Source: Euryodendron excelsum (lineage: Eukaryota; Streptophyta; Magnoliopsida; Ericales; Pentaphylacaceae). From it: a DNA stretch of 64,000 bases. The stretch is taken from positions 15,837,501-15,901,500 of the forward strand of contig CM065392.1 in assembly GCA_033060915.1 (NCBI GenBank), written 5' to 3'. The translations under genes and the position numbers were made by a program. Shown one piece after another: positions 35,706 through 47,900 of the stretch (positions are counted from its first letter, which is position 1; every line of letters begins with the position of its first letter). The notes beneath the pieces were generated by a model, which did not search any database, was not told where the DNA came from, and saw nothing but the letters and a program-made list of their open reading frames with translations.

Positions 35706-37380
35706 GTTAGTTTTTCAGAGATTTTGTTGATTTTGATGCGTATATTTCCGTTTCTTGCAAATGATTAGCATAAATCTATGTTTTAGGATGTTTAGAACAT
35801 AATGGGTGGATTGTTTTTGCGATTTGGTGAAGATTTGAGTGTGTTTGGGGTAATTTTGCATGTTTATGAAAATGGGTTTCCTACAGGGTTAGAAAAATCG
35901 TCTCTATAGGCCTGGACATTATGTGTTTGTGTGTGATTTTTGTATAGGGAACCTTAGAAAAATGTGTAGAACAACCATATGAAGTTTGGTAAAGTTTTGA
36001 AAATTTTTGAATTTTTAAATTTTTAGAAATGATGAAAAATAGGAAAAATTGAGGAAAATTAGAAAATGGATGTTGTTGAAGGTTGAAAAATTACGGGACA
36101 CTTTTGAAAAATTATGGTGACACTCTCGAATGTTTTAGGAATTTTCGGAAATAAAAATGAACCTGAAAATTTTGAAAAACCAAAAGAATTGGCTTTAAAA
36201 ATTAGGTTTGGAAAAGGGACTTGTACCGTGGAAGATGGGGTTGTTTTGACTGATTTGGTTAAAGGTTTGAGGTGTCTCGGACCGTGCCTATGGCTCGTTG
36301 AATCTTGGGATAGTGACTTTTTAAGGCGAACCCTTACCGAAATTTTCAGAAAGGTATTAAGCCTATTAAAAATTTAACACCTAGCTCCAAATTTTTCGAA
36401 AAAGCAATTTTTTTTTTAGAATTGGGCTTTTGAACCAGAAAGCCCTCAGAAACTGAAATTTCATAAGACTTTTAGGAGTAGGGTTTTTGAAGGAGAAAAA
36501 TCGAGAAAACCAATTTTAGAAAAATCATAGAGAACTTTGGAACGGGGCTTTTGAAGGAGAACATCCCAGAAACTGTTTTGAAATTTTGACATGAAACTTT
36601 TTGAGGGGAAAATTCAAAAACCTGTTAGAAAACATTTGGAAACAGAGCTTTTGAAGGAGAAAGCCCCGACAACCGATTTGAAATTTTGAAATGAAACTTT
36701 TTAAGGAAAAAGCTTTAGAAAACTGTTGGAAAACATTTAGAAACAGGGCTTTTAAGGAGAAATCCCAGGAACCCAGTTAGAAAATTAAAAATGAGACTTT
36801 TGAGGAAAAAGCTTGGAAACAGTTTGGAAACATTTAGAAACAGGGTTTTTGAGGAGAAAGCCCGAGAAACCGGTTTGAGATTTAGAAACCAAACTTTTTG
36901 AGGGAAAAGCTTGAAAAACCATGGAAAACTTAGAACCAGGGCTTTTAAGGGAAAAGCTCGAGAAACTGCTTTGAAATTAGAAGTGCGGCTTTTGAGGAAA
37001 AAGCTCGGAAACCGTTTGAAAATTAGAAACAAACTTTTTGAGGAAAAAGCTTGAAAAAAGCGTGGGAAAACATTTAGAACGAGGCTTTTGAGGGGAAAGC
37101 CTGAGAAACTGATTTGAAATTTTGAAATGAAAAATGGATGGGCCCTTAGCCCCGCCCCCCCCCCCCCCTCCCCCTTTTTCTTTCTTCTCCCTTTTTCTTT
37201 TCCTCTCTTGTTTCTTTTTTTTTTTCTTCTTTTCTTTTTCTTTTTTCTTTTTTTTCTTCTCTTTTTTTTTTCTGTTTTTTTTTTGTTTCTACTTTATTCT
37301 TTCTTTTATGTTAACGTATTCATCTTTTTACTTTTCATACATGCTCAATAACTGATCAATGTTTTAAATTACTTTTCCAG
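35706..37380 (+). other. 5'-UTR intron of the antisense PMD gene
   Basis: The donor AAAG|GTTAG and the acceptor TTTTCCAG|G, just before the ATG at 37,382, bound a 1,675-bp intron. Its 3' part is an exceptionally long pyrimidine tract (37,150-37,330), with a C-run followed by T/C sequence. The open frames over that tract are Phe/Pro-rich artefacts of simple sequence. The intron also holds the hairpin repeats at 36,420-37,120. Confidence 0.6.
36420..37120. repeat. Hairpin-forming tandem repeats in the PMD-gene intron of C
   Basis: About a dozen units of 55-65 bp alternate between GGGCTTTTGAGGAGAAAGCCC-like and ACTTTTTGAGGAAAAAGCTT-like halves, linked by GAAACNGNTTTGAAATTTAGAA. Many halves are inverted repeats (GGGCTTT/AAAGCCC near 36,424-36,444; AGGCTTT/AAAGCCT near 37,082-37,102). 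Confidence 0.75.
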
Positions 37381-37381
37381 G

Positions 37382-39223
37382 ATGTCGAAAGCTGGTGGTG
37401 ACAGTTTTGTCAGGAGGCACCATGGTAAGGCGTCGCGGATCAATCCTAGGGAGGGCAGCGCCAGCAAGAGTGGTTTAGCTCAGGGCGGCAGTAGGAGCAA
37501 TTCAGCTTAGGGCGGCAACAGGGGTGGTTCTACTCGGGGCGATAGCAGTGGGTTTCAGCGGTCTTCGAGTAAAACGGCCTCTAGTGGCAATTCTGCGATG
37601 GGGCAGCCTTTGGTTGCTCCAGATGAGAGAGCTGAGGATGATATTGATTTGGCCATAGACCCGTGGATTGGGTATGGCATGGCGTTAGTTCGAGATAGAC
37701 AGAGGGATACTTTTTTTACGAATGACCAGTTAGTGATCCCTGACGTCCCATCACTACAAGACTTGGCTTACCACCCGAGCCTATACTCGCATTATGGTTG
37801 GATGCCGTCGTAGACTCACAGTTCCTTTAGAGGGGCCAAGTATCTCAACCTTGAGAGCCATATAGGTGTCGGCCCCGTCCTATCAGGATTCCTACACCGG
37901 ATAGGCTTTGGTGCCTTTATGATGCTTCAGACGGATAGGCTTGATCACCGGATAGCGATCGGGCTATTGGAGCGATGGTTCGAGGAGACTGGGACAGTGC
38001 ACTTGGTAGGCTTTGAGCTGGGCCTACTCCCGTTAACTGGGCCATGATTACTGGACTGTCCTTTGGAGGTGTTCCAATTTCTCTACGGGCCGTGTCTCTG
38101 GATGAGGCTCGTCTTCTCTTGGGTTTGCTGGGGATTGCAGGCTCGAGCTTCTTGGCTTCACTTTCATACCCAGCAGAGACAGCATTTGCTCTTGAGCCCT
38201 CTCCAGCCAATCAGGTCATCATGAGCTGCCGATTGGTACTATACATCGTCTTTAGTTGCTTTTGCAATAATAATAAGTCGACGGTTCCTCTATCCCTAGT
38301 AAGCCTGGTAGCAAACTTGGATGCGCTAAACTATGTGGATTGGGGTGTCTTCACCTTTGCTAGATTCTTACGAGGGATGAGAGTGAGGACATCTGGGGCC
38401 TGGGGGAGCTTGACGGGCTTTTGACCATTTCTGATATGGTAGAGCTATGAGTACCGCCTGTTCACCGCCCAGAGGTACTAGTTGATGATGCATTCCCGCA
38501 AGCCACGAGGTGGGCCAGTTAACAGGTAGTCTAGCAGTCCCTGCTTAAAGATTTTGTCGCCCTCCGGGCTAACCTGGAACTGTTGAGACCTTGAGACATG
38601 TCTTGGGTGCCTTACCGCCGATCGCTTCAGTATGCTGGTATGAGGGATCTCATCCTTCTGTCCAGGTCGCGGGTCACTTTTCGGGGTCCTTTTTCATGGG
38701 AGACGTATTTGGGAAAGCATCACTGGCGGCAGCTGCATATCGACTTTCGTGCTGCAATGGATCCTCCCCACAGTCGGGGTTCCTGGCGACCACTTCCTTC
38801 TTCCGCCCGGTGTGGACTACGAGACTCACTTCAAAGCGAGGTCTATTGGCACTTTTACTCAGCTGGATCTAGTGGTTGGAGGGCAGGTAGACAGTAATAA
38901 GGTAGTGGAGCTATGGCATCAAGCTTAGGGGTTTGTTTCCTCGGAGGAGTACTTAGGGGCTTGCTAGGCACGAGATTAGTATCGTGCTGAGGTGGAAGCC
39001 TTAATTGCTCGAATATCTCTGATGGAGGCCTACTGGGTATGCTATTTACAATTCATTTTTCATGTTCTTCATGCATCATCTGTGTTCTAATGTTAGGTTT
39101 TTTTTTTCTTTTGTCTTTTTCCTTGGTTAGGGCCCTTATGATGCCGGAGCTTCTTCCAGCCAGCCCTTGTCATACATGCCACACATGGGTGACTTTGACT
39201 GGGATGATGACCCCGCTCCTTGA
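37382..39223 (+). pseudogene. Antisense gene of element C: plant mobile domain (PMD) protein, spliced, broken
   Basis: The reading region starts at an ATG 1 bp after a splice acceptor. The N-terminus is Gly/Ser/Arg-rich and low-complexity. The plant mobile domain follows: LDHRIAIGLLERWFEETGTV, ITGLSFGGVPISL, then further PMD hallmarks in NNNKSTVPLSLVSLVANLD and YVDWGVFTFARFLRGM (to about 38,390), and SRSRVTFRGPFSWETYLG (about 38,660-38,710). An intron at 39,037-39,130 (GT-AG, strong pyrimidine tract) joins in frame to a short acidic C-terminus ending DFDWDDDPAP, stop at 39,221-39,223. Breaks are TAG at 37,508-37,510 and 37,811-37,813, a one-base loss near 38,020, and stops around 38,422, 38,520-38,530 and 38,590. 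PMD proteins act in silencing and plant development, and the domain is known in transposons; the function in this element is unknown. Confidence 0.85.
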
Positions 39224-41144
39224 GGCATTTCTTTTCACCTACTGTCACAGTTATAGTTTTGTTAGACTGATCGTATTATTTACGTTTTGGGGCCATGTGT
39301 TGACCCTCATGGATGATTGATTGTATGACGGTTATATGTATATTATCATTATTACCTCTTTGTTTCTTTGTATGAGATGATGATTGGTTTTTTATTTTAG
39401 TCTTGTCTTGAATGTACGCATGCGAAAATATAAAACACAGGACTATAGAAATCATGACACACATAAGAAATTGTGAGTATGTGCAAGCTTTAAATAGATG
39501 TGAGAAGAGGTGGGTGTATTGTTATACGTGTTCAGGCTGAGCATACGGGTATATACAACTTTTATGAAAACAGGCCTAGAGGTAGGCTTCAATTTCCTGT
39601 GTGTAACTGAATATTCCCCTGGAGCTGATCATTTCGGACTTTTGCTCCTTCCTTAAAAATTCTTTTCTTTGTTATGCCCTTTTCTTGTCGTGATGATATA
39701 GTAGTTGCCCCACTCTTAGGGTTTCCATTTTTTGACCCGACTATACTCTCTCTTCGGAAAAGGAAGAACCTGTCACTCGCTCAACTTCCCCTTGGGGCCT
39801 TACATTTGAACCAGTGGGCTCTCTAGGTGACAACCAAAGTAGCCTTTAGCAAAGGAGCAAGCAGTTTTCATCCCCAATCCTAGAAGGCTTTATTTTGGAC
39901 CGTAATGTAGGCTAAGTTGAGGGTGAGGAATGAAGGGTATGCAGGCTCAAGTAATTTCTCTACTCCTTAACGGGGGCGATAATGAACCAGAACCACCTCG
40001 AATCAGTTTTTGCTCATTTTGCTCAAATGTCACCATTTTCTTTTGAACTTGTTTAGACTAGGCAATCTTTTTTTATTTGAGAGGACTTTTCATTGGGTTG
40101 TAGTGTGGCTAGGTTATGGGGTTTTCAAAGGAAAGGGTATTGAAGGCCCAAAGGGTTATACTCTTCCTAGGGTTTACTGGTGATCACTTTTTTAGGTCTT
40201 TCCCTTTTTAGGTCCCCAAACTTCGTATAAGGCTCCTTGTTTCTTTTGATTTTGCCCCAGCACTGCTATTTTGCATAGCTTATAGAGTTCTTGGGGCACC
40301 TCCTTATTCATTCATCATTCATTTTTTTTTTTTTTTTTGATATTACATTGTTTCCTCTCTCTTTTGACGTACGAGAAAGCTTTCTTTCTCCTCACATTCC
40401 CTTTTCCTCATTTTTCTTTCCAAATTTACTTTCACCTATTGTGGGCAGTGATCACCCGGACGGGTTTGCCGAAGGAATGCGATTTGGCTCAAAAGGTGTT
40501 TCTCAAAGGGGATTCTTTTAACTTTATGGTAGAAGAGTAAATGGCCCCTCTTACTTTCAGACAAGATTGCTTTGTCTATGAAGTTCAGTCTTAGAACCTT
40601 GACATCATCCTTTGAGATTAGCAAATGTTTAGCTTAATTGTTCTGTTACTCGTACTTGCCCCAATGTTGGGAGTGGTTCCTGGTTAGGGTGTTTGAATAA
40701 AAACTACTTACGACTCGAGTGGGCTGTCCAAGGGAATCGCTGTGCTATTTAGGGAATTTAAAATGATGGCTTCTCTTCTTTTCGAAGGCCTAACTACCGA
40801 CTACTTTGCCATGGCATCCTCCGAGTGCCACCCTTTTTTTATGATCTGCTCCCTCTCTTTCTTTTCCTCAGTGTCTCCTTTCTTTGGATCAGGAACGATC
40901 CCCACAGATGAGAGTGCTCGTACTATCCTCCCTTTCAAGTCAAGGCATTGCAATGAGAGGGGAAATTTCTAAGAAAGAGCAAATACCGAAGATGACAAAT
41001 GCAAATTTCAAATTCTTTTCTTTCATTTCAAAGATTTTGCATACATGACAAGCTCTTGATTAGCAAAAGATAAAAAGTAAAGTTGACAAAAATAGGATTA
41101 ACAAGGAAGTAAAGATAGAGTTTGATGAAAAGGACATCCTTTCG
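39224..41144. other. Interior of element C between the PMD gene and gag; no pol found
   Basis: In autonomous Tat elements this region would hold protease, RT, RNase H and integrase. I searched both strands for YxDD, D[ST]G, HHCC and the other motifs seen in element B and found none. The sequence is T/C-rich on the + strand and may be the 3' UTR of the PMD gene, with pyrimidine runs at 40,320-40,440. Short open stretches (for example 40,291-40,540) are Phe/Ser-rich and unconvincing. Confidence 0.65.
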
Positions 41145-42146
41145 CTAGCCGCTACTTGAAATGGGCTTTGGGATCACGCCTGCCTCATCTACGCTCCATT
41201 CGCCAACTTCTTTGCCCAGTTGTGCTGAACGAATTGTCTCATTGGCTGCGGCGTGGCAAAGATGGGTAGTTATAGTGTAGTTGGGGACTCCTCCTTTTCC
41301 TTCCCTTTCTCCAGTTGGGTCATTAAGGTTATGCATCCCATCTTGGGTTCTATGAAGGCCTTCCTTTGGTTGAATGGTTTTCTTTTGCTCAGCTTCTTCG
41401 AGTTTCGTAGCCAAGCTTTCTTCTAGGACTTGCAGTGGCTTTTCCTCTTTTTCAGCTTCCACTTTGTCTATTTCAGCAAATAGGCTATCCAAATTACCCT
41501 TACTGAATTCGAACGGGTGGTTTAGCATTCTCAGCTCATAGATGCCCTAGCCCATATTCTCATAGTCGAAGAGCTCCTCTTTCAGGCGGGCCTCAGCTTC
41601 GGCATATTTGGGGTGTAGGAATTCTTCTCCCCAGCCATCTGCAGGCACAGTATTAGCAGGAACGTCTTCTATGGGCTCTTTCACAGGCCAGTCAAAAGGA
41701 TCTTACTCTCCACTTGCGTTGTACAGATAGATAAGGCATGGCGGTAGCTCCTCTTCCTAGTCACTTTCTTCCTCAGTGTCTGACTCTCCCTCAAAATAGT
41801 CTGCAGTTATGGTGCCATCCGGATCTGCCTCTCCTTCTGTGATGATGTTAACAGCATGGTCGGGTAAGGGGTTTGCCGTGACATTACGAGCGAGGACCGG
41901 TTTTGCCTCTTGGGTATTGATGACCTTGTTATTAATGAGGTCTTCGATTTTATGCTTAAAAAAGAAGCAGGACTCTGTGTCATGCCCCTGTCCCCCAGAA
42001 TGATATTCACAAGTAAGGGTAGGGTTGAAAGTCGAAAGCAGCGGGCTTGGCAATGGTCATGGGGGTATAGGGTTTATGTGCTTGGCTTTGAGGAGTTTAT
42101 GGTAGGCCTCTATTTGAGTGCATGCTAGGCGGGTGAATTCTCGGTT
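41145..42146 (-). pseudogene. gag-linked C-terminal region of element C
   Basis: Downstream of gag the - strand has a knuckle-like Cys/His block (42,053-41,757: CEYHSGGQGHDTESCFFF, then KIEDLINN and NPLPDH). An acidic run (EGESDTEEESD) follows, then a Glu/Lys-rich, partly coiled-coil segment (41,528-41,145; LFAEIDKVEAEKEEKPLQV). Stops such as the TAG at 41,758 and a TAA near 41,703 interrupt it. The first block is standard for Tat-type gag. I do not recognise the last segment as protease, and it ends at 41,145 without leading into RT. Confidence 0.7.
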
Positions 42147-43300
42147 TTACCTGTTGTTCTTGTTAAGGTTGAGGTAGGGTCGAACGGCGACGGGTCCAAG
42201 AGCAGGTGTTTGGACATTGGCAACAGGAATGTTGACGATAAGAGTAGGCGATGGTGGTCGAGCTTGATATTGAGGATAGTGTGGCTGTTGTTGTGCTGGC
42301 AAGATGGCAGATACCTCTCCTTCTTTCTTGCCAGTACCTCGAGTGGTTGCTACTTTTTTTGCTGCATTTGCAAATCCCTCACCTGTCTTAGCATTGGGGT
42401 CTGTGATTCTGCTAGTTTTCAATCCATTCTCAATCATTTCTCCTTGCATTATCAACTCAGAGAAACTCTTTCCGATGCTCACGCACAGGCGTTCATAGTA
42501 CAGAGCTTGGAAGGTGTTCACAAACAGCTGCACATACTCTTTTTCCAGTAGTGGAGGGTTGACTTGAGCAGCTGCCTCCCACCATCTTAGAGCGTAACTC
42601 TTAAAGCTCTCCTTCTCCCCTCGGGTCATTATCATCAAAGCACACCTATCCATGTTCAGGTCACTGTTGTGTCGAACTGAAAGGCCGTGACCAATTCTTT
42701 CCAGGTTGTTATCTTCCTCAAATCTAAATGGGTGAACCACTGCAAGACGGGCCCAGTCAAGCTATGTTGAAACAGTTGTATCAGAAGTTTGAGGTCATTC
42801 CCATGTCCACTTAATGTGCCTGCGTATAGCCTCAGGTGAGCCACGGGATCTCCACTTCCATCATATTTTTGAAAATTGGGCATTTTGAATTTGGGTGGTC
42901 TTGGGTGATCAAGAAAGAAGCATAGTTCATCATAAGATGTCCCACCGAAGGTGTCATGACCTTGTAGGCTGCACATAGACTCTTCTAAGCCTTATATCTT
43001 GAGATCGAGAGGGTCCGAGCTTTCCTTCTTTGATGTAGCAGTTAGTAAGATGGTTTTAGGGTTGTCTTCTTCTCCTTCCTCAATGTGTACTGCTTTGGGG
43101 AGTTCCTTGTTCTTTCTCATATTATCTGTTCACAGGACGACCCTTGGCAGGATGGCTTCAGCTTCTTTGGGGTGTGACGTCGAGGTTGACGAATTCACGG
43201 CAGGTCTTTTGAAGGCCATTAGTTGTACGAGCTTGAACATCTTGTCTATTTTTGCCTTCATCTCGTTCACTTCCTCTCGTGTCATCGAGTTGTTTTGTTA
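42147..43300 (-). pseudogene. gag of element C
   Basis: The N-terminal part (about 43,000-43,290) starts near MTREEVNEMKAKIDKMF, with an acidic linker. The gag core (42,656-42,976) has PPKFKMPNFQKYDGSGDPVA, LIQLFQHSLTGPVLQWFTHL and WKELVTAF. After a one-base frameshift near 42,665 it continues at 42,147-42,660 with MDRCALMIMTRGEKESFKSY, ALRWWEAAAQVNPPLLEKE and a Pro/Gln-rich tail. This is a Tat/Ogre-type gag and would form the particle. A stop near 42,986 and the frameshift make it inactive, but the core is well preserved. Confidence 0.9.
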
Positions 43301-44920
43301 ATCAAGGGTGTTGCCTTCACTTATCCTTTGCGTTGCTCACTGTCGAGTAAGGACTGGTGTTCGGAGTACAAGGGGCACTCGCGTTCCTCTTTTTTCTTTT
43401 CTAGGAGCAATGGTGACCTAAAATGCAAGCAGTCTCACCAGAAGCTATTGCTAGTCTTTTGATGGGATAAGAGGAGAAAATAAAAAATAAAGAAAAACAA
43501 AATAAAAGGATTATATGTTAGGTTCTGAATTAAAAAGATTTTATGCAATGCATGACCTAAGGATGCCCCTACCTTTTGAGGGGAACTGAGCGTGATGCTT
43601 TGGCTCACGTCAGGAGATAGGGAGTTGCCCCTGTATGCAATATTGTACCTGTACGAGCCTGTTCATACATTCATTCATACATTCATTCATTTGATGGCAA
43701 TAACAGCTTTATTGAGATAAATTCTCTTTTTACATGGAATTTTCAAAAATACATCAAAATAGGGAGGGGAAACATTTTCCTTGGGACTTCTGCCTATTCT
43801 ATATTTACATCATGGGATCCTAAACTATTCTTGAGTATTTGGATTCACCTTCTTGGATGGAAGTTGGTGGGAGACGTTTGATTTGGCGTCTTCTTGGCAG
43901 CCCTATCTCCATGAGCGAAGAGGGATTAGAGCCCCTCTTTGTGGGATGATTTTTTATGCATGTCATGAATCCTTAGGGTCTCTTGGTACCCTTAGGAGTT
44001 TTTGGGGTTGGCTTGATTTGAGCGAGAAGGTCTTTGGGCCTTTCTCTGGGGGTTGATTAGATGCATGAGGATGCAATGACTCGAGCCACTTTGAGAACTC
44101 TTGTCTAGAATTGAATTCCAATGCATGAGTCATTATGATATGAAAGGATACATGACATAGCGACAAAGATTAAGCATGATATCATAAACAGAAAGTAAAG
44201 GAAAGTAAAGCGGTCGCCCTTTCCTCCTTGGTTTTGAAATTGACGCCTGTGTCCTAAATTTCGGCAGAGGTTCGACTATGCATAGGGTGCTACATGAGCA
44301 TGAAGTTGGGGGTTTACTAATGCTTCCTAAAAAGCTTGGTTCCCAAACCTTCAAACCTCCAGTGTCCACCCCCCCAAAGGGTGAACTCCATCTTTGGTTG
44401 GTGGTTCAAGTGGGAGAACTATCAAGAGACCGTAGGCTGAGAAACTGACACAGCATCCGCCCACAGTCAATATACTGTTCTCCCTTCTATCTAGAAGAGT
44501 AGTAACCAGGTAATATATGCAAAATGCAAATGCAAGTGAGCGCACCAAGTGTGTATAGAATTTTTAAAAATGGAGGAAATGACCCAATAACACACATCAC
44601 ATCTTGTTCATTCATCACATACATGGCAATAAATAAGACATGAAATAAAGTGTGAACCAAGGTCCACCTACAAAAGAAAAATGCAAAGAGTTAGTAACTT
44701 TTCAAAAAACTCAATGCAAGGGAAAATGAATGGTTAATGTAAGAGCATGAACGTAAGTAATGAATGCAAGTGATAACACTTATTTAAAAATTGCTTTGAA
44801 AAATAATATTTGCTTTGGAAACTTTGAAAAAATTTGAAGAGTGTATAAAACTGGACAAAGTAACCGGAGATTCTGGGTGAGTGAAGGGTGAAGAGACATG
44901 TCAATGGCCTAACCCTCTAA
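43301..44920 (-). other. Leader between PBS and gag of element C
   Basis: About 1.6 kb of non-coding sequence, usual in length for large Tat-type elements. No recognisable ORF. It includes a CATTCATTCATA microsatellite near 43,664-43,692 and runs of A-rich sequence near 43,470-43,510 and 44,640-44,860. Confidence 0.6.
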
Positions 44921-44942
44921 GTATCCCCAGCGAAGTCGCCAA
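44921..44942 (-). other. Primer-binding site of element C
   Basis: Just inside the 5' LTR the - strand reads TGGCGACTTCGCTGGGGATA. It closely resembles the TGGCGACTCCACTGGGGA type seen at this position in Tat/Ogre elements. A tRNA 3' end would pair here to prime minus-strand synthesis; the exact tRNA was not determined. Confidence 0.75.
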
Positions 44943-44943
44943 C

Positions 44944-47900
44944 TGTCGTGCCCTGGTTTTTGGACCGAGTCCTTTCGGCTCAAAAAAACACAGAACTCTG
45001 TTATTAGAACTCATCCTCCTAAAAGGACGAGTTCCACTAGGTTTGATCTTGACATGGGTTTGGTTAAGGACTTTTTAGAAAAATAGGAGTTGCCACTGAA
45101 CTTGATTAAGGTGAGTTAGGTCACCTAAAACTAAGTATAATTCGAAGATTAAACTCAGGATTTTTTAAAAAGGTTTTAAAAACTTTCTCGAGAGAGGGTT
45201 TTTGAGAAAATAGGTCGTTTGGCAACCTTTAGAAAGATTTAAATCCTTTTTTAAAACAACTCCATTTTAGTCTTTCAAAAACAGAAATCTATGGTCTGAG
45301 GGTTGGTTACAGATAGGGAAGATATCCTAAGATCATCATCCTATCCCGCTCTTTCGGTACCTACATGTCTAATCACCCTTTTGCTCACTCACTAAAATAA
45401 CCGTTTACCATTATCCACTTTAGAATTTTTAAAACGGGGTTTAGTCATCACTTCTTAGATGAATGATGCATGATGTAAGTCTGAAGGAAAAATGTTTGAA
45501 AATATAGAAGCTTTGATGGATTTTGAAACAAAGATCTTGAATTGATAGAGGGTTTTGAAAAAGGACTTCGGTTGAAATAGGAGTTATGGCGCACCATTTT
45601 AGGTTGCCTACGTATCTCATTTGACGAGAATCAGGTCATTCAGAGTTCGGACAAGAGCTCAATGGAAAATAGGTGCATTAGGGCCTTTGAAATGTTTGAA
45701 GACACTTTGCAGTCTTTAGAAAAAGAGAACTTGAGAGTTTTAGAAAAAGGCCTTTGAAATAAGACTTGAGATATTTGAAATGTTTTGAAATTGAATTGTG
45801 GAGTGTCTTGAAATAGAACTTTGGAACTCTTGAAAGGGGATTTTGAAGTGTCTTAAAATGCTTTTGAAACAACTCAAGAGAGTTTTGGAAATGCTTTGGA
45901 GTCTTGTTTTGAAAACTTCAAAATGAGGCAGAGTTTGGAGTGTTTTAGTAGATTGACCTTTGAAAAGTTTTTGAAAACACCTAGGACTTTGGAGCTTTAA
46001 TATGGACAACCTTAGAGGTTGTTCTTGATGTATCACCTTCCTTTGGAATCCCTAACCATGAAAGGGGTAGGGGCACCTTAGGGTTGTAAGTTCTTGAAAA
46101 CATTTTTGAAAATATTTTAAAGATGGAATGTAGGAGTATCTGAAAGGGTTATGGAGTCGGCTTTTTGAAATCTCAACGAGAGTAAGAAGTTTTTGAGAAA
46201 GAGGTTATGAGAATAGTCTTGAATTGAAAGTTCACTTGAAAAGAGGGCCTTGAGTTGAAACCTTGAAGCATACTAATCTAGGTCGGATTGATTTTAGGTT
46301 AATGGTGACCTAAGGTTAACTAACTGGGGTTAGGTTAACCTAAGGTTAAGGTGGTCTAAGGTTAGCTAACTAAGGTTGGGTTAACCTATGGTTAAGGTGA
46401 CCTAGGGTTAACTAACTAAGGTTGGGTCAAGCCAGGGTTAAGGTAACCTAAGGTTAACTAATTTGGGTTAAGTTAACCTAGGGTTGGATAACTAGGGTCA
46501 AGTTAACCTAGGGTTGGATAACTAAGGTCAAGTTAACCTAGGGTTGGATAACTAAGGTCAAGTTAACCTAAGGTTGGATTAGAAGATGGTTTTGAAAGGT
46601 GGTTTTATGCACTTTGAAAAGAGTTTTGACAAATAAATCATGTCATGAAAAGGACTTTGGTAGACAACCCTTTTAAAGATCATTTTCATGAAAATTTGAC
46701 TTTAGCCAAAAATATGGTTTATATGGTTGGTGTTTGAAAACCATTCCGGAGAGAGTTTTTCTAGGACCATTATAACCTTTACCTTGACAAGAGTAAGGAT
46801 TTCAAAAATCAACATAATGATGACAACTTTTAAAAAATCATTTTTAATGTAAAGATGGAGTGAATGAACTTTTAAAAACCATTTTTGAGAGAAAGACTTT
46901 GAGAATCATTTTCGAAGGGAATTATTCTAACAAGTTAGAGTTCTTATGGCCAATATAAAGGGATTCCACTCAAGGGAGGGTTCCATGGGCCATTCCAACC
47001 ACTGAGCTTGATAGAATAACAACCTTAGGGATTAAAGAGTTAGAAAATCATTTTCATGCAAGAAAAAAGAGAAGAGAATCAATCTAACAATTTAGGGCTC
47101 ATATAACCAATATAAAAGGGAGACCACTCAAGAGAAGGTTCTATGGGGCCATTCCAACCACTAAATTTGAGATAATAGAACCCTTGGGAACTAGAGAGTT
47201 TGAAAATTATTTTTATGTAAGTTGGAAAGCAAAGATGCCATGGTGGGAGTTAGGGGTTAATGAGGAGATTTTCTAAGGCATGATTTCCTAGAGTATCATC
47301 TTAAACATTAAGGGACCAACTCTTAGAACCATTTCGAAGGGAATATTGATCTTGAAAATGGCATGGAGACAAGAATGGTGTAAGTTTTGAAAACCATGAT
47401 TATAAACATAAAAATAAAGCCAAGCACACAAAACATGAACAAGATAGCAATATGTAAGAGGTCATAAATACATACAAAGCTTTAGGCTACACCACATAAT
47501 TAATGAGCTCCAAGGCCATACCATCTTAAGGTAGGCTAGTGAGAGATCTCCCTACACGGTAGTTCTCACCAACTTTCTCTTAGGCATGAACTAAGAGCGC
47601 TCTTGCTTCAGGCATGCAAGAAAATGGGGGTAGAAGATGGGAATTAAAATAGAGAATAGCCTAAGTAGGCTAAGAGGGAGAAGAGAGGAGTGGGGGAAGA
47701 CAAGAATGTAAAAGAAATACCACCTTTTGTTTTCAATACACTTGCAATCTTCTATAGATGTCTTGACTTGAGCTTGGAGGGCTTTAAGTGTCCTTGAGAG
47801 GCTGGATGGAGATATTCTATGGTGTAGAAGGCTATGTAGGTGAAGTGTATGGGTTAGGGAAAGATGGAATCTAGTCTAAGTGTTTGAGAGGTATGATGTA

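Noticed and set aside
37127..37355. Two long + strand open frames of Pro/Phe residues
   Set aside because: They cover the polypyrimidine tract before the PMD splice acceptor and encode only homopolymeric residues.
37382..39223. PMD gene as an ordinary host gene that C happened to surround
   Set aside because: It lies between C's gag and polypurine tract with no target duplications around it, in the position typical of antisense genes in Tat elements, and its promoter resembles C's LTR. The alternative of recent capture remains open.
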